From Bacteroidales bacterium UBA5515 (GTDB taxonomy: Bacteria > Bacteroidota > Bacteroidia > Bacteroidales > P3): a DNA stretch of 64,000 bases. The position numbers were made by a program, and so were the translations under genes. This document shows, one piece after another, positions 37,372 to 46,040 of this stretch. Each line of letters starts with the position of its first letter. The first letter of the stretch is position 1. The stretch is taken from NCBI GenBank assembly GCA_002423895.1, contig DIOL01000012.1:245430-309429 (forward strand), in the 5' to 3' direction. The notes below the pieces were generated by a model, which searched no databases, was not told the origin of the DNA, and saw only the letters and a program-made list of their open reading frames with translations.

Positions 37372-38634
37372 TTATTTGGATTTCATTAATTTTTGCAAAC
37401 TTTCAATTTTCGCCTGCAACTCATCAAAAGTTAATATTTCAACATCTCTACTATTACTTCTAAATAATTCAAACGAGTACATTTGTTCATTTGATAAATC
37501 TTTTGTTGAACCGATAAGAACTACACACTTTGAATTAAATGTTTCAAAAACACCTTTACTTTTTACTTTATGGGAATAAAATTCTTTTTGAAAATTGTCT
37601 CGTTGATTTAGTACTTGATTAATGCTACCTGTCATATCTTTGGTTGCGCTATATACATCTTCTCCGCGATAAGTCGAAGAATCAAGTATTTTTGTTTTAT
37701 GAGTTTTGATTTCTAAAAAAGAGACATTGTCACTCAACCTATTTTTAATCAAGAAATCATTAAATTTTCCATTCTTGTTCTCAATTGTCTTCCCACCTAC
37801 GTAAGCTTCTTTTCTATAAAGAATGACTGGTTGTGCAAAAATATATGAAAAAATCCAGTTATTCTCTTTTAGAAATTCTTGCCATTTTTTTTCTAAACTA
37901 TTACTCTCAGCTTTAATAGCCATCAATTCTTTGTACTTTTTTAAAGTTTCTTGAATGTATTTAATGTCAATAATTTCTTTAGTCTTAGCAAGAGCTTCCT
38001 TTGTTAAAAAGTCGGTGCTTAATGATAACTTATCAAATAAATCCTTAATAGCTTTTTTGTCTTCGGCTGAGAATTCGTTAATTGTATTGCCCCAAGAAGA
38101 TAATGAAGTTGCCAATGCGTTTTCAATGTATGTTTTAGTAGGCTTTGTAATTGAATTTGGAAATAAATTGTATAGATTTGTTTGTAATATAAAGTTAATT
38201 TCTTCTTTGTGCTTTTTAAAAATACTACTAAAGGCGTTTTGCAAAGTCAACAAACTAGTTTCGTTTAAGAATAGTTTTTTATTTGTATTATCAAGTTCGA
38301 TTTTACCACCCTTTTCAATGATTATCTCATCAATGTCGTAATTGTCATTTATGTAATATGCAAATGGATATAAAGTTTTCGTGAAACCATAACCAAAATT
38401 TACTGACTTATTTACACCGATAGGTAATTTACCTTTAAAACCTTTGTAAGTAAATTTTTTAATAGTTTTGTATTTATCCCCACCTTCAAAGCCCCTTGGA
38501 TAATGAATAGTTTTATCAATCTTTTTAAAAATTTCACTTGACAATTGTTTAATTTCTTTGTCATTATCATAATAGAAGAAAGTTTTTTTTGAAGCATCTT
38601 CTTTTTCTAAATATTCACCTTTTTTTGCTTGCAT
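37372..38634 (-). CDS. sduA: Shedu (SduA, DUF4263) anti-phage nuclease
   Basis: The 420-residue protein ends in a DUF4263 domain (about 235-410), the signature of Shedu defence. It opens with ESNSLEKKWQEFLKENNWIFSYIF, followed by a PD-(D/E)xK nuclease core: Asp293 in KFNDFLI, Glu308 and Lys310 in FLEIKTH, and Gln340 in SINQVLNQRDNF, then CVVLIGS. The N-terminal 230 residues are a variable domain of the kind thought to sense infection in this family. Shedu is a single-gene system, and no partner gene is needed. It sits alone on the minus strand between two plus-strand housekeeping or envelope genes, which suggests acquisition by transfer. No disrupted active-site residue was seen. Confidence 0.85.
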   Translation of the reverse strand: MQAKKGEYLEKEDASKKTFFYYDNDKEIKQLSSEIFKKIDKTIHYPRGFEGGDKYKTIKKFTYKGFKGKLPIGVNKSVNFGYGFTKTLYPFAYYINDNYDIDEIIIEKGGKIELDNTNKKLFLNETSLLTLQNAFSSIFKKHKEEINFILQTNLYNLFPNSITKPTKTYIENALATSLSSWGNTINEFSAEDKKAIKDLFDKLSLSTDFLTKEALAKTKEIIDIKYIQETLKKYKELMAIKAESNSLEKKWQEFLKENNWIFSYIFAQPVILYRKEAYVGGKTIENKNGKFNDFLIKNRLSDNVSFLEIKTHKTKILDSSTYRGEDVYSATKDMTGSINQVLNQRDNFQKEFYSHKVKSKGVFETFNSKCVVLIGSTKDLSNEQMYSFELFRSNSRDVEILTFDELQAKIESLQKLMKSK

Positions 38635-38731
38635 ACTTTAAATTTATTTTTTGGTTTGGTTTTTTTTTTAATATTTTATCATATTCATGCAGCTCTATTT
38701 CATATCTTTATATATAAGTTTATCCTACCTG

Positions 38732-38739
38732 CAAATATA
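38732..38739 (-). promoter_or_regulatory. Candidate -7 box for the Shedu gene
   Basis: Read on the minus strand this is TATATTTG, a match to TAnnTTTG, about 100 bases upstream of the Shedu start. No clear -33 element was seen. Confidence 0.4.
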
Positions 38740-38933
38740 CATAAATTTCGTATAAACCTTAATTAAATTATAAAAATATCATTAGTGTTTTTTGATTCTA
38801 TTTTTTTGCTCAAAATTTCTTTGTAAAAGTCGCAAGTAGATTAAAGCAAATTAGAATCTTTTGTTATTTTGTTTTGTAACCTCTTTTAAAAGAATAAGAA
38901 TAAGGTTTTTCTTCAAAATACAGATAAATGTAT

Positions 38934-38941
38934 TAATTTTG
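38934..38941 (+). promoter_or_regulatory. Candidate -7 box for the dehydratase gene
   Basis: TAATTTTG matches TAnnTTTG and lies 57 bases before the ATG at 38999. The 364-base gap between the divergent Shedu and dehydratase genes holds this box and the Shedu box; nothing else was recognised in it. Confidence 0.4.
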
Positions 38942-38998
38942 GGGTTTGAAATTTAAAGGTATTATATCATATTTTGATTGTAGAAAAGCAATAATATA

Positions 38999-40930
38999 AT
39001 GAATAAACTATATAAAAAAATGCTTTCATTGATTAATAAATTGATGAAAGACAGGTATCTTCCTTCATGGGTTATTATCCTGATTGATTTTGGAATTTGT
39101 GTGCTTTCAGCCTTTATTTCTGGTTTTATTCTAGGAGGAAAGGAAAAGTATTTCAATTTCCCATTGGATAATTACTCTGCAAGATTCCTTATTCTTTCAA
39201 TAGTTCTAACAACAGGTTTCCTTATTCTTTTCAGAGTTGCAAAAGGAGTTATTCGCTATTCTACTTTCAGCGATGCAATGAGAATTTTCTTTGCCGTAGT
39301 TTTCTCCTGTGCTTTAATGCTAATTATTAATGCTGTATACAAATATAATTTTGACCCTTTAGAAAAGGATTTTATTCCTAAACAACTAATTCTTATCTAT
39401 TTCTTTGTTTGCTATATTGGACTTTTCCTTTTCAGAATGTTTGTTCGCTGGTTGTTTGAAAAAGCATATAAAGCTGGAATTCATATAAGCATGACCACTT
39501 CTGTAATTATTTTTGGAGCTGGAAGAACAGGAACTGCAACTGCCAACACAATGATGAGTGCTTCAAGAAAATACTATATTAAAGGTTTTTTTGATGATGA
39601 AGAATCTCTCTCTGGCAAGTCAATTATGGGTTTAAGAATTTGGGGAAAGAAAGATTTTGAAAAGATTTTAAGTTATAAGGATATTGATGAATTGGTTATT
39701 GCAACCAATAGAATTACCACTCAAAGGAAGAATGAAATTTTTGACCTTTGCTATAAAAACAAGATTAAGGTATTAACTGTTCCTCACATTAAAACTTGGA
39801 CTGATGGTGAGTTGAAGGTAGAACAGATTAAGGAAATTCAAATTGAACAACTTTTAAATCGCGAAGAGATTAAGTTAAATGTCGATATAATTAGCCGTGA
39901 AATTGCTGATAAAACAGTTATGGTTACTGGTGCTGCCGGTTCAATTGGCAGTGAAATCATTCGTCAGCTTACTCGCTTCAATCCTAAGCTTATTTGTGTA
40001 TTAGACCAAGCAGAAACCTCTCTTTATAATATTGAAAACGAATTAATAGATAAGTATCCAGAGGCAAAATACAAAACAATTATATGTTCTGTTCAAGACA
40101 AGGAAAGACTTGAAGATGTATTTAATCAGATTCGTCCAGATATTGTTTTTCATGCTGCTGCCTACAAACATGTTCCCATGATGGAGGCTCATCCTTATGA
40201 AGCTGTAAGGGTCAATGTGTTTGGTACAAAGAATATTGCAGACCTTTCTTCAAAGTATGGAGTAAAGAAATTTGTGATGATTTCAACAGATAAGGCTGTT
40301 AACCCAACCAATGTTATGGGTGCAACCAAACGATTTGCTGAAATCTATATTCAATCCTTAGGAAAAACATCACAAACTCAGTTCATAACAACTCGATTTG
40401 GCAATGTGCTTGGCTCCAATGGTTCTGTTATTCCCCGTTTCCGTCAGCAAATTCAAAAAGGAGGTCCTGTTACAGTAACCCATCCTGATATTATACGCTA
40501 TTTTATGACAATTCCAGAAGCATGTCGTTTGGTTTTGGAAGCAGGAGTAATGGGCAAGGGTGGAGAAATATTCCTTTTTGATATGGGAGAACCTGTTAAG
40601 ATTGTTGATTTGGCAAAGAGGATGATTAAACTTTCTAACCTTGAACTTGACAAAGATATTAAAATAGAATTTACAGGACTTCGCCCAGGTGAAAAACTTT
40701 ATGAAGAACTTCTTAATCAAAAAGAACATTCACTTCCAACCTATCATAACAAGATTTTCGTTGCCAAAAATGAATCTTTTGAAATGGATGAGGTAATTAA
40801 ATCCCTGGTTGATTTGGAACAAGAATGTCATAATCAAAGTGAGGAAGGAATTGTCAGAGTTATTAAAAGTCTTGTAACTAATTTCAAAAGTAATAACAGC
40901 CGATTTGAAAAATTAGATGCAAAGAAATAA
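38999..40930 (+). CDS. WbpM/PglF-like nucleotide-sugar 4,6-dehydratase, membrane-bound
   Basis: The 643-residue protein has four N-terminal membrane helices (about 22-46, 62-80, 95-112, 128-148), a first Rossmann-type region (GAGRTGTA, 173-180) and a catalytic short-chain dehydrogenase domain with VTGAAGSIGSE (309-319). The catalytic set is Ser429-Thr430-Asp431-Lys432 with Met440-x3-Lys444: the usual YxxxK tyrosine is replaced by methionine, as in WbpM, PglF and FlaA1-long proteins, which act on UDP-GlcNAc or related sugars. It supplies a deoxysugar precursor for surface polysaccharide or glycoprotein glycan. Its 3' end overlaps the next gene by 14 bases. Confidence 0.9.
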   Translation: MNKLYKKMLSLINKLMKDRYLPSWVIILIDFGICVLSAFISGFILGGKEKYFNFPLDNYSARFLILSIVLTTGFLILFRVAKGVIRYSTFSDAMRIFFAVVFSCALMLIINAVYKYNFDPLEKDFIPKQLILIYFFVCYIGLFLFRMFVRWLFEKAYKAGIHISMTTSVIIFGAGRTGTATANTMMSASRKYYIKGFFDDEESLSGKSIMGLRIWGKKDFEKILSYKDIDELVIATNRITTQRKNEIFDLCYKNKIKVLTVPHIKTWTDGELKVEQIKEIQIEQLLNREEIKLNVDIISREIADKTVMVTGAAGSIGSEIIRQLTRFNPKLICVLDQAETSLYNIENELIDKYPEAKYKTIICSVQDKERLEDVFNQIRPDIVFHAAAYKHVPMMEAHPYEAVRVNVFGTKNIADLSSKYGVKKFVMISTDKAVNPTNVMGATKRFAEIYIQSLGKTSQTQFITTRFGNVLGSNGSVIPRFRQQIQKGGPVTVTHPDIIRYFMTIPEACRLVLEAGVMGKGGEIFLFDMGEPVKIVDLAKRMIKLSNLELDKDIKIEFTGLRPGEKLYEELLNQKEHSLPTYHNKIFVAKNESFEMDEVIKSLVDLEQECHNQSEEGIVRVIKSLVTNFKSNNSRFEKLDAKK

Positions 40931-41912
40931 AATTATTGACATAGCAAAGGGCATAGGGATTATGCTTGTAGTTTACACTCACACCAAGTGTTATGCTCAC
41001 GATGCCATTTACATTTTTATTATGCCACTCTTCTTTGCCCTAAGTGGTTATTTCTTTAATGAAGGAAGAACCATAAAGGATAATATTAAAAACAAGTTCA
41101 ACAGTCTTATTAAACCCTATATTTTCTACTTCATCTTAGTCCAATGTCTTTTTATTCTTGTCCATAAATTCTTCTATCAGGATGTTTATTTTGCATGGGG
41201 AATGTTTACCAAACCTTTTTGGGCAGTTGGTCCAATGTGGTTCTTTTGGGGACTGTTCTTTACTTCTGTTTTCTTCACGCTTATTGCCAAAATATTTAAG
41301 AAAACATACTTAATAATTCTCTTTAGCATAATCTTTAGCATAGGAGGTTATTTACTGTCTATTTATAAAATACATATCCCTCTCTATATAGACTCTGCAC
41401 TAAGCATGACTGTTTTTTATGCTTTTGGATACATGCTAAGGAAGTTTAATGTTGTGGAAAAACTGAATACAAAAACCTCAATTATTGTTGGAGTTTCATC
41501 TCTTGTTATTTACTCCTTAGGTGTTGTATTCCAGATAGTAAATAATACCAAGCCAAACGAAGTTCCTCAAAACTATCCTTTGTTTTTATTAGCTGCCATG
41601 GGAGTAATTATGATTTTCCTGATAGTTTGCAGATATATAATGCGTTTCAAATTCCTTTCCAATCTCCTCAGTTTCTATGGAAAAGAATCCCTGATAATCT
41701 TTGTTTTCCATTTCTTCACCTTCTATGTCTATTACCTTTTGTTTGGTGCAGATAAAGAAAACCTGACCTACCTTCAAGGCTTTTTAATCACAATCTTTGC
41801 CTTGATACTTTCAATGATAATAGGACTATTGCAAAAGAAATACCTCCCAATCCCCAACCTTAAGGAAATGTACAAGTATTTGAAAGAAGCGCTTAAGTCT
41901 TCTCAAAAGTAA
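40917..41912 (+). CDS. Acyltransferase 3 family membrane protein
   Basis: The 331-residue protein has about ten membrane helices and begins with the acyltransferase-3 pattern IDIAKGIGIMLVVYTHT, with MPLFFALSGYFF at about 37-48. The family transfers acetyl or other acyl groups to sugars of surface polysaccharides. The gene overlaps the dehydratase gene by 14 bases, so it probably decorates the same glycan. A conserved FVFHFF segment (262-267) lies near the C-terminus. Confidence 0.85.
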   Translation: MQRNKIIDIAKGIGIMLVVYTHTKCYAHDAIYIFIMPLFFALSGYFFNEGRTIKDNIKNKFNSLIKPYIFYFILVQCLFILVHKFFYQDVYFAWGMFTKPFWAVGPMWFFWGLFFTSVFFTLIAKIFKKTYLIILFSIIFSIGGYLLSIYKIHIPLYIDSALSMTVFYAFGYMLRKFNVVEKLNTKTSIIVGVSSLVIYSLGVVFQIVNNTKPNEVPQNYPLFLLAAMGVIMIFLIVCRYIMRFKFLSNLLSFYGKESLIIFVFHFFTFYVYYLLFGADKENLTYLQGFLITIFALILSMIIGLLQKKYLPIPNLKEMYKYLKEALKSSQK

Positions 41913-41977
41913 ACTTTCGGTAAATCTTAATTCTGATTATATCTCTTTGTATATAAATTAATTTATTATGCAGCTTT

Positions 41978-41995
41978 TATATGCAATTGCATATA
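41978..41995. promoter_or_regulatory. Perfect 18-bp palindrome, likely operator of the DUF488 cassette
   Basis: TATATGCAATTGCATATA is a perfect dyad ending six bases before the -7 box of the next gene; an extra TATGCA half-site lies at 41967-41972. A dimeric repressor bound here would block the promoter. Confidence 0.7.
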
Positions 41996-42001
41996 ATTTC
42001 T

Positions 42002-42009
42002 TATTTTTG
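42002..42009 (+). promoter_or_regulatory. -7 box of the DUF488 cassette; nearly leaderless transcript
   Basis: TATTTTTG matches TAnnTTTG and ends eight bases before the ATG at 42018, so the mRNA would begin almost at the start codon. Confidence 0.5.
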
Positions 42010-42017
42010 CAGGATAA

Positions 42018-42914
42018 ATGTATTATAGAAGAAAAATATTATTGGCTTTATTGAGTTTGTTCGGTGGTAAACTAACCGCAAAACAACTTCAAAAATATTT
42101 GTTTTTGTTTACTCGCCTACAAGATACAAAGTCTTTTGATTTTGTACCCTACCATTATGGCTGTTTTTCATTCCAAGCTAATCAAGATATTGCTACCTTA
42201 ACCACATATGGTTACTGTCAAATAACTGAAACAAAAGATGGAAGGTTTTATGAGCTTACAAAAGATGAAGATTTTATCGATACTCTAAAACCTGAAGATA
42301 AACAGAAATTAATTGAGACTAAAGATAAATTTGGTAAGTTAACTCAAACTGAATTAATTCGTCATACTTATAGAAACTATCCATATTATGCAATAAAAAG
42401 TGATATTGCAAAGAGTTTGTTAAATAGTTCCGAGCTTGAAATAATTGAACAACAAAAAAGACATTATTCAGAAAAACAACTATTTTCGATTGGATATGAA
42501 GGCATTTCGTTAGAAACATATATCAATAAATTGATAATAAACGATGTGCATGTGCTTTGCGATGTGAGAAAGAATGCATATAGTCAAAAATATGGTTTTT
42601 CAAAAAAAACTCTTGAATTAGCCTGCAAGGGTACAAATATTGGATACATTCATATCCCTGATTTAGGGATTGTATCAGATAAAAGGCAAGAGCTAAATAC
42701 ACAAGCAGATTATGATATCCTCTTTAACGAATACAAACAAACAACTTTAATTGATAACAATAAATCAATTCTATATATTCGAGATTTGTTGGATAAATAT
42801 AAAAGAGTAGCACTTACTTGTTTTGAAAAAGACCCTAAACAATGTCATAGAACTTGTGTAGCAAATTCATTAATGCAACTGCCAAATGCTGATTATGGAT
42901 TAAAAATGTTATAA
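42018..42914 (+). CDS. DUF488 protein with N-terminal winged-helix/Panacea-like region
   Basis: The 298-residue protein has two parts. Residues 1-145 resemble a winged-helix or Panacea-like domain (RRKILLALLSLFGGKLTAKQ, LQKYLFLFTR, YHYGCFS). Residues 153-290 are a DUF488 domain: SIGYEG (157-162), CDVR (181-184), TNIGYIHIPDLGI, and the C-terminal set Cys268 in LTCFE with CHR at 276-278. The biochemical role of DUF488 is not established; the conserved cysteines suggest catalysis or metal binding. The next gene begins two bases after the stop, forming a two-gene cassette behind an operator-like palindrome. The N-terminal region could make it autoregulatory, which is inference. Confidence 0.8.
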   Translation: MYYRRKILLALLSLFGGKLTAKQLQKYLFLFTRLQDTKSFDFVPYHYGCFSFQANQDIATLTTYGYCQITETKDGRFYELTKDEDFIDTLKPEDKQKLIETKDKFGKLTQTELIRHTYRNYPYYAIKSDIAKSLLNSSELEIIEQQKRHYSEKQLFSIGYEGISLETYINKLIINDVHVLCDVRKNAYSQKYGFSKKTLELACKGTNIGYIHIPDLGIVSDKRQELNTQADYDILFNEYKQTTLIDNNKSILYIRDLLDKYKRVALTCFEKDPKQCHRTCVANSLMQLPNADYGLKML

Positions 42915-42916
42915 AT

Positions 42917-43735
42917 ATGGCTTTAACTCGTATTTTAATTTCAGTAAAAACCTATCCTACACTATCTGCCACATACGATGAATTAGTTTGTACCGCAGGT
43001 TTTAGAGAGGATGGTTCTTGGATAAGAATTTATCCAGTCCCTTACAGAAAACTAAAATATGCAGACAGATACGAAAAATGGCAATGGATAGAAATAGATA
43101 TTGTCCGCAACACAAGAGATTTTAGAAAAGAGAGTTATAGACCTACCGATTTAGAAAAAGAAATTATAATAGGTGACTCTATCCCCACAATTAAAAATTG
43201 GAAACTTCGTAAAGACATTGCTTTGAAAAATGTTTATACCAATATGTCAGAACTTATTCAAGAAGCAAAAGATGAAACTATTGGTACATCATTAGCTGTT
43301 CTTAAGCCGAAAAAAGTTTTGGATTTTATTTGGGAGCCTTGTGAAAGAGAATGGGATAAGAAAAAGCTTGACGCAATAATAGCTAAACAAGCTCAGGGAA
43401 GTTTGTTCGACAATGAAGAAACAAAAAAGATATTTAAGATAGCAAAGAAAGTACCTTATAAATTTTCTTATGTATTTACCACCGATGACGATAAAGAACG
43501 TACTCTAATGGTAGAAGATTGGGAATTAGGAGAATTGTTCTGGAAATATGATAATGAAGAATTGGCATGCCAAAAAGTAAAAGAAAAATATTTTGACTAT
43601 ATGGTAAATAAATGTGATTTACATTTCTTTCTTGGCACAACTCAAAAATTTCATAATGTAGGACCTAACCCATTTATTATAATTGGTTTGTTTTATCCTC
43701 AAAAAGAAGACGAATCCCAACTTTCTCTATTTTAA
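42917..43735 (+). CDS. Conserved hypothetical partner of the DUF488 protein
   Basis: The 272-residue protein begins RILISVKTYPTLSATYDELVC and continues with GSWIRIYPVPYRKL (33-46) and KWQWIEIDIV (54-63), a beta-rich N-terminal half that may be an OB- or SH3-like fold. The C-terminal half is mixed, with FFLGTTQKFHNVGPNPFIIIG (237-257) near the end. No catalytic signature was recognised. I recall similar proteins annotated only as hypothetical beside DUF488 genes. It starts two bases after the DUF488 stop, so the two are co-transcribed and probably act together. It is the least understood gene of the region. Confidence 0.7.
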   Translation: MALTRILISVKTYPTLSATYDELVCTAGFREDGSWIRIYPVPYRKLKYADRYEKWQWIEIDIVRNTRDFRKESYRPTDLEKEIIIGDSIPTIKNWKLRKDIALKNVYTNMSELIQEAKDETIGTSLAVLKPKKVLDFIWEPCEREWDKKKLDAIIAKQAQGSLFDNEETKKIFKIAKKVPYKFSYVFTTDDDKERTLMVEDWELGELFWKYDNEELACQKVKEKYFDYMVNKCDLHFFLGTTQKFHNVGPNPFIIIGLFYPQKEDESQLSLF

Positions 43736-43785
43736 TCATTTTTTACTATTACCAATTCTTATAAGTTTATACTAGACAAGAAATT

Positions 43786-43821
43786 AAAAAAGGGAAGTAG
43801 AAATTACTCTTACTCCCCTTT
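43786..43821 (-). terminator. Terminator of the first HU-like gene
   Basis: On the minus strand AAAGGGGAGTA pairs with TACTTCCCTTT (one G-U pair) and runs into a T tract, 25 bases after the HU stop codon. It may also act weakly on the convergent DUF488 cassette. Confidence 0.75.
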
Positions 43822-43845
43822 AGATTCCGAAAACCAATTCTCTAA

Positions 43846-44277
43846 CTACGGAGTTGGAGTTTCGTTTCCAGTTTTTGACTGCAATCCCTTGATGTCTATA
43901 TCAATGATTGTGGCCTTAGTTTCCCTAAGCTTCTTGTAGAACCTTTGAGAAGGACGGAAACGTACATACTTCCTTGTGATGGTTTCTGCAGTTACGTCCT
44001 CTAAGATATCAACAGCTTTGGCTGTGATTTTGAAATAAAATTTCCCTAAATCACCTAACTCAACAGGATTTCCCTGAAGAATTTGCCAAGTTACAACTGT
44101 TTCAAGTTGTCTTAGGGTTGCGAGAATATCACCAGCTGATAGTGATGATGTCTCTGAAATCATTTGAGCTATTTCCTCAAATCCCACTGTTTCGTTATGA
44201 AATATCCTTCCAAGGAATTTCTCACCCGGTGTGGAGCCGGTTCGGATGTTGCGTTTAACGCGAACTACTCTGACCAT
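43846..44277 (-). CDS. HU-family histone-like DNA-binding protein (paralogue 1)
   Basis: The 143-residue protein belongs to the Bacteroidetes histone-like HU-related group (TIGR01201 type), longer than classical HU of about 90 residues. The N-terminus is basic (VRVVRVKRNIRTG), followed by an arm-like region with GEKFLGRIFHNETVGF, then DILATLRQLETVVTWQLLQG-like helix and strand segments and a basic YVRFRPSQRFYKKLRETK near 108-125. It is very similar to the protein at 60229-60660, including its upstream region. Such proteins bend or coat DNA in the nucleoid. Confidence 0.85.
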   Translation of the reverse strand: MVRVVRVKRNIRTGSTPGEKFLGRIFHNETVGFEEIAQMISETSSLSAGDILATLRQLETVVTWQILQGNPVELGDLGKFYFKITAKAVDILEDVTAETITRKYVRFRPSQRFYKKLRETKATIIDIDIKGLQSKTGNETPTP

Positions 44278-44281
44278 ATTT

Positions 44282-44410
44282 TTAATATTTAATGTTTAAT
44301 ATTCGATTAAATTTAATTGAGCTCAAATTAAAATATAACTTAATTATAAATTAAAATAATTTCAATTTATAAATATTATATACCAAAAAATAAAAATGTT
44401 TCAGTATTCA
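44282..44410 (-). repeat. Upstream region shared by both HU paralogues (copy 1)
   Basis: About 130 bases immediately upstream of this HU gene closely match 60663-60790 upstream of the second one, including CGATTAAATTTAATTGA, AAAATATAACTTAATTATAA and ATATTATATACCAAAAA blocks. The conservation extends to AATGTTTCAGTATT and then ends. It probably holds the shared promoter and control sites. Confidence 0.85.
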
Positions 44411-44550
44411 GGTGATTTTTTGGATCTTTTTTTCAAATAATTTTTATTTCATTGATTAGCTGACACTTTCTTTACTTTTATTTTTTACTTTTCCTTATTT
44501 TACTTTCAATATTTGCCTTCTATCTGTATATTTTTTCAACCTATTATTTA

Positions 44551-44610
44551 AACTAAATCCTCCTTCAAAAAGGACTTAGTTCTTACCCCTCAAGGACTAA
44601 GTCCTTTTTT
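44551..44610. terminator. Palindromic ACTTAGTCCTT hairpin between divergent HU and HNH genes
   Basis: AAAAAGGACTTAGT (44567-44580) pairs perfectly with ACTAAGTCCTTTTT (44596-44609), a 14-bp stem with T or A runs at both sides, so it could end transcription in either direction. The loop side contains another copy of the near-palindrome AAGGACTAAGTCCTT, and AACTAAATCC at 44551 is a diverged copy. The same motif is reiterated upstream of the other HU paralogue. Apart from these and the HU control region, the 424-base gap shows nothing else. Confidence 0.75.
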
Positions 44611-44701
44611 AGCTTACTTAATTACCTAATATGCTAATAGTTACAAACCTCATTTTATCACTCCTAATCAATCAATTAAATATTCTTTAATAAAACATTT
44701 G

Positions 44702-45730
44702 ATGTATAAAAAAGTATTAACTTTGAAGCTAGTAATAAACACTGATAGGATATCTTATAAAAGAATATTCAATATGAAAAGACCTAAATTAGATTTGAAT
44801 AGAAATAGCAAAATTGATGCTAAACAAGCTTTTGAAAAATTAATCCCTTTTATTGATATTAGAGAACATATAATTGATTTTCTGGCAGGTGCAATTGATT
44901 TCGCAGATACGTTGAATAGCAATAATTGGAATGTAAATTTAGATAAAAATGAAAAATTCATTCGTTTTAATGTTGGACAAGAGTATTGTATTGAAATATC
45001 AAAACAGGATATATTAATTATTTGTGATCGAACAACTTTAAAGTCATACATAAATACCAAGTCAATACCTATTATTTTTAGAGGACATATTGGAAAAGAA
45101 AGAGTAGATTCTATAAATATTGATGAAGTCCCAAATTGTTTATCGAAGACTAAAAATAGCGTTGGATGCATTATTAAAACATCAGATATTCCAAATTATT
45201 TAAATCTATTCATACAAAGCAACCGTGATTTTATTAAATCAGCAATAAACACTAATTTAATGCCCCAAATGAGAGAAGCTCATTCCAAAGGTGTTATTGA
45301 ATATATAAATAATGAATATAATAAGAATATTTCTAATCCTATTTATGCGAAAACGAATTTAAAAACTTTATCACAATTTCTTGAGGAAGAAAATAGGATA
45401 ATTAAAAAAGCTCAAAGGCTTAGCTCTGAGAAAAGAAGGGAATTATTATCCAAATCAAATCCAACACCAGATAAAATAACAGTAAGCCAAGTTGTATTTA
45501 AGAGAAATCAATATGTAGTGATAGAAGTTCAGGAAAGAGCAAATGGAATTTGTGAAAAATGTAGAAAGCCCGCACCTTTTAGAACAGATAATGAGGATAA
45601 ACCTTATTTAGAAGTTCATCATATAATTCCGCTGGCAGAAGGAGGAGAGGATACAGTTGAAAATGCAATAGCTTTATGTCCTAATTGTCATAGACATGCT
45701 CATTATGGAAAAAATACATTTAAAATATAA
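44702..45730 (+). CDS. HNH endonuclease with uncharacterised N-terminal domain
   Basis: The product is 342 residues from the ATG at 44702; a second ATG at 44774 (MKRPKLDLNR) is also plausible and would remove 24 residues. Residues 1-270 are an unrecognised domain. The last 60 residues are an HNH nuclease of the McrA type: zinc cysteines Cys284 and Cys287 (CEKC), EVHHIIPLAEGG with His306-His307, NAIALCPNCHRHAHYG with Cys326 and Cys329. Family members include modification-dependent restriction enzymes. It is divergent from the HU gene and no methyltransferase is adjacent, so type IV-like restriction is possible but unproven. Confidence 0.85.
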   Translation: MYKKVLTLKLVINTDRISYKRIFNMKRPKLDLNRNSKIDAKQAFEKLIPFIDIREHIIDFLAGAIDFADTLNSNNWNVNLDKNEKFIRFNVGQEYCIEISKQDILIICDRTTLKSYINTKSIPIIFRGHIGKERVDSINIDEVPNCLSKTKNSVGCIIKTSDIPNYLNLFIQSNRDFIKSAINTNLMPQMREAHSKGVIEYINNEYNKNISNPIYAKTNLKTLSQFLEEENRIIKKAQRLSSEKRRELLSKSNPTPDKITVSQVVFKRNQYVVIEVQERANGICEKCRKPAPFRTDNEDKPYLEVHHIIPLAEGGEDTVENAIALCPNCHRHAHYGKNTFKI

Positions 45731-45752
45731 AATAGCATGATAAATCTGTTTG

Positions 45753-45968
45753 TTATCCCTTTAATACTATATTATCTTTATATTTAATTAATGCATTATA
45801 TTGATTAATACTTGACTCTAATAAATCAGAAAAAGACCTATACATATCTAATAAAATATGGAATGTTTTACATGGGCATAAGGTGAAATTATGGAATGTA
45901 TTCTCTTCATTTATTCTATTTCTTTTTAAAGTTACATTTATAAGTTGAACTTGGGATTCCTTACTTTG
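45753..45968 (-). pseudogene. Possible truncated gene remnant, unknown family
   Basis: The minus strand is open for 71 residues (…QLINVTLKRNR…FTLCPCKTFHILLDMYRS…) with protein-like composition but a stop directly before it and no good start codon. It looks like the 3' remnant of a broken gene. No family was recognised; a chance ORF cannot be excluded. Confidence 0.3.
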
Positions 45969-45990
45969 TTATTTTTCTAATATTATAAAA

Positions 45991-46012
45991 GAGAGGGATA
46001 ATTCCCCCTCTC
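45991..46012 (-). terminator. Terminator-like hairpin after the pseudogene
   Basis: On the minus strand GAGAGGG and CCCTCTC form a seven-bp stem with an eight-base loop followed by TTTT, 28 bases after the pseudogene stop at 46041. Confidence 0.55.
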
Positions 46013-46040
46013 AAGTAGATAATTCTTATTGATTACTTAA

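Noticed and set aside
37955..38341. 128-residue plus-strand ORF inside the Shedu gene
   Set aside because: It has no homology signal and is antisense to the sensor domain of an intact nuclease gene.
43736..44282. tRNA or attachment site next to the HU genes that would explain insertions
   Set aside because: No cloverleaf or conserved tRNA 3' end was seen in this or any other gap of the window.
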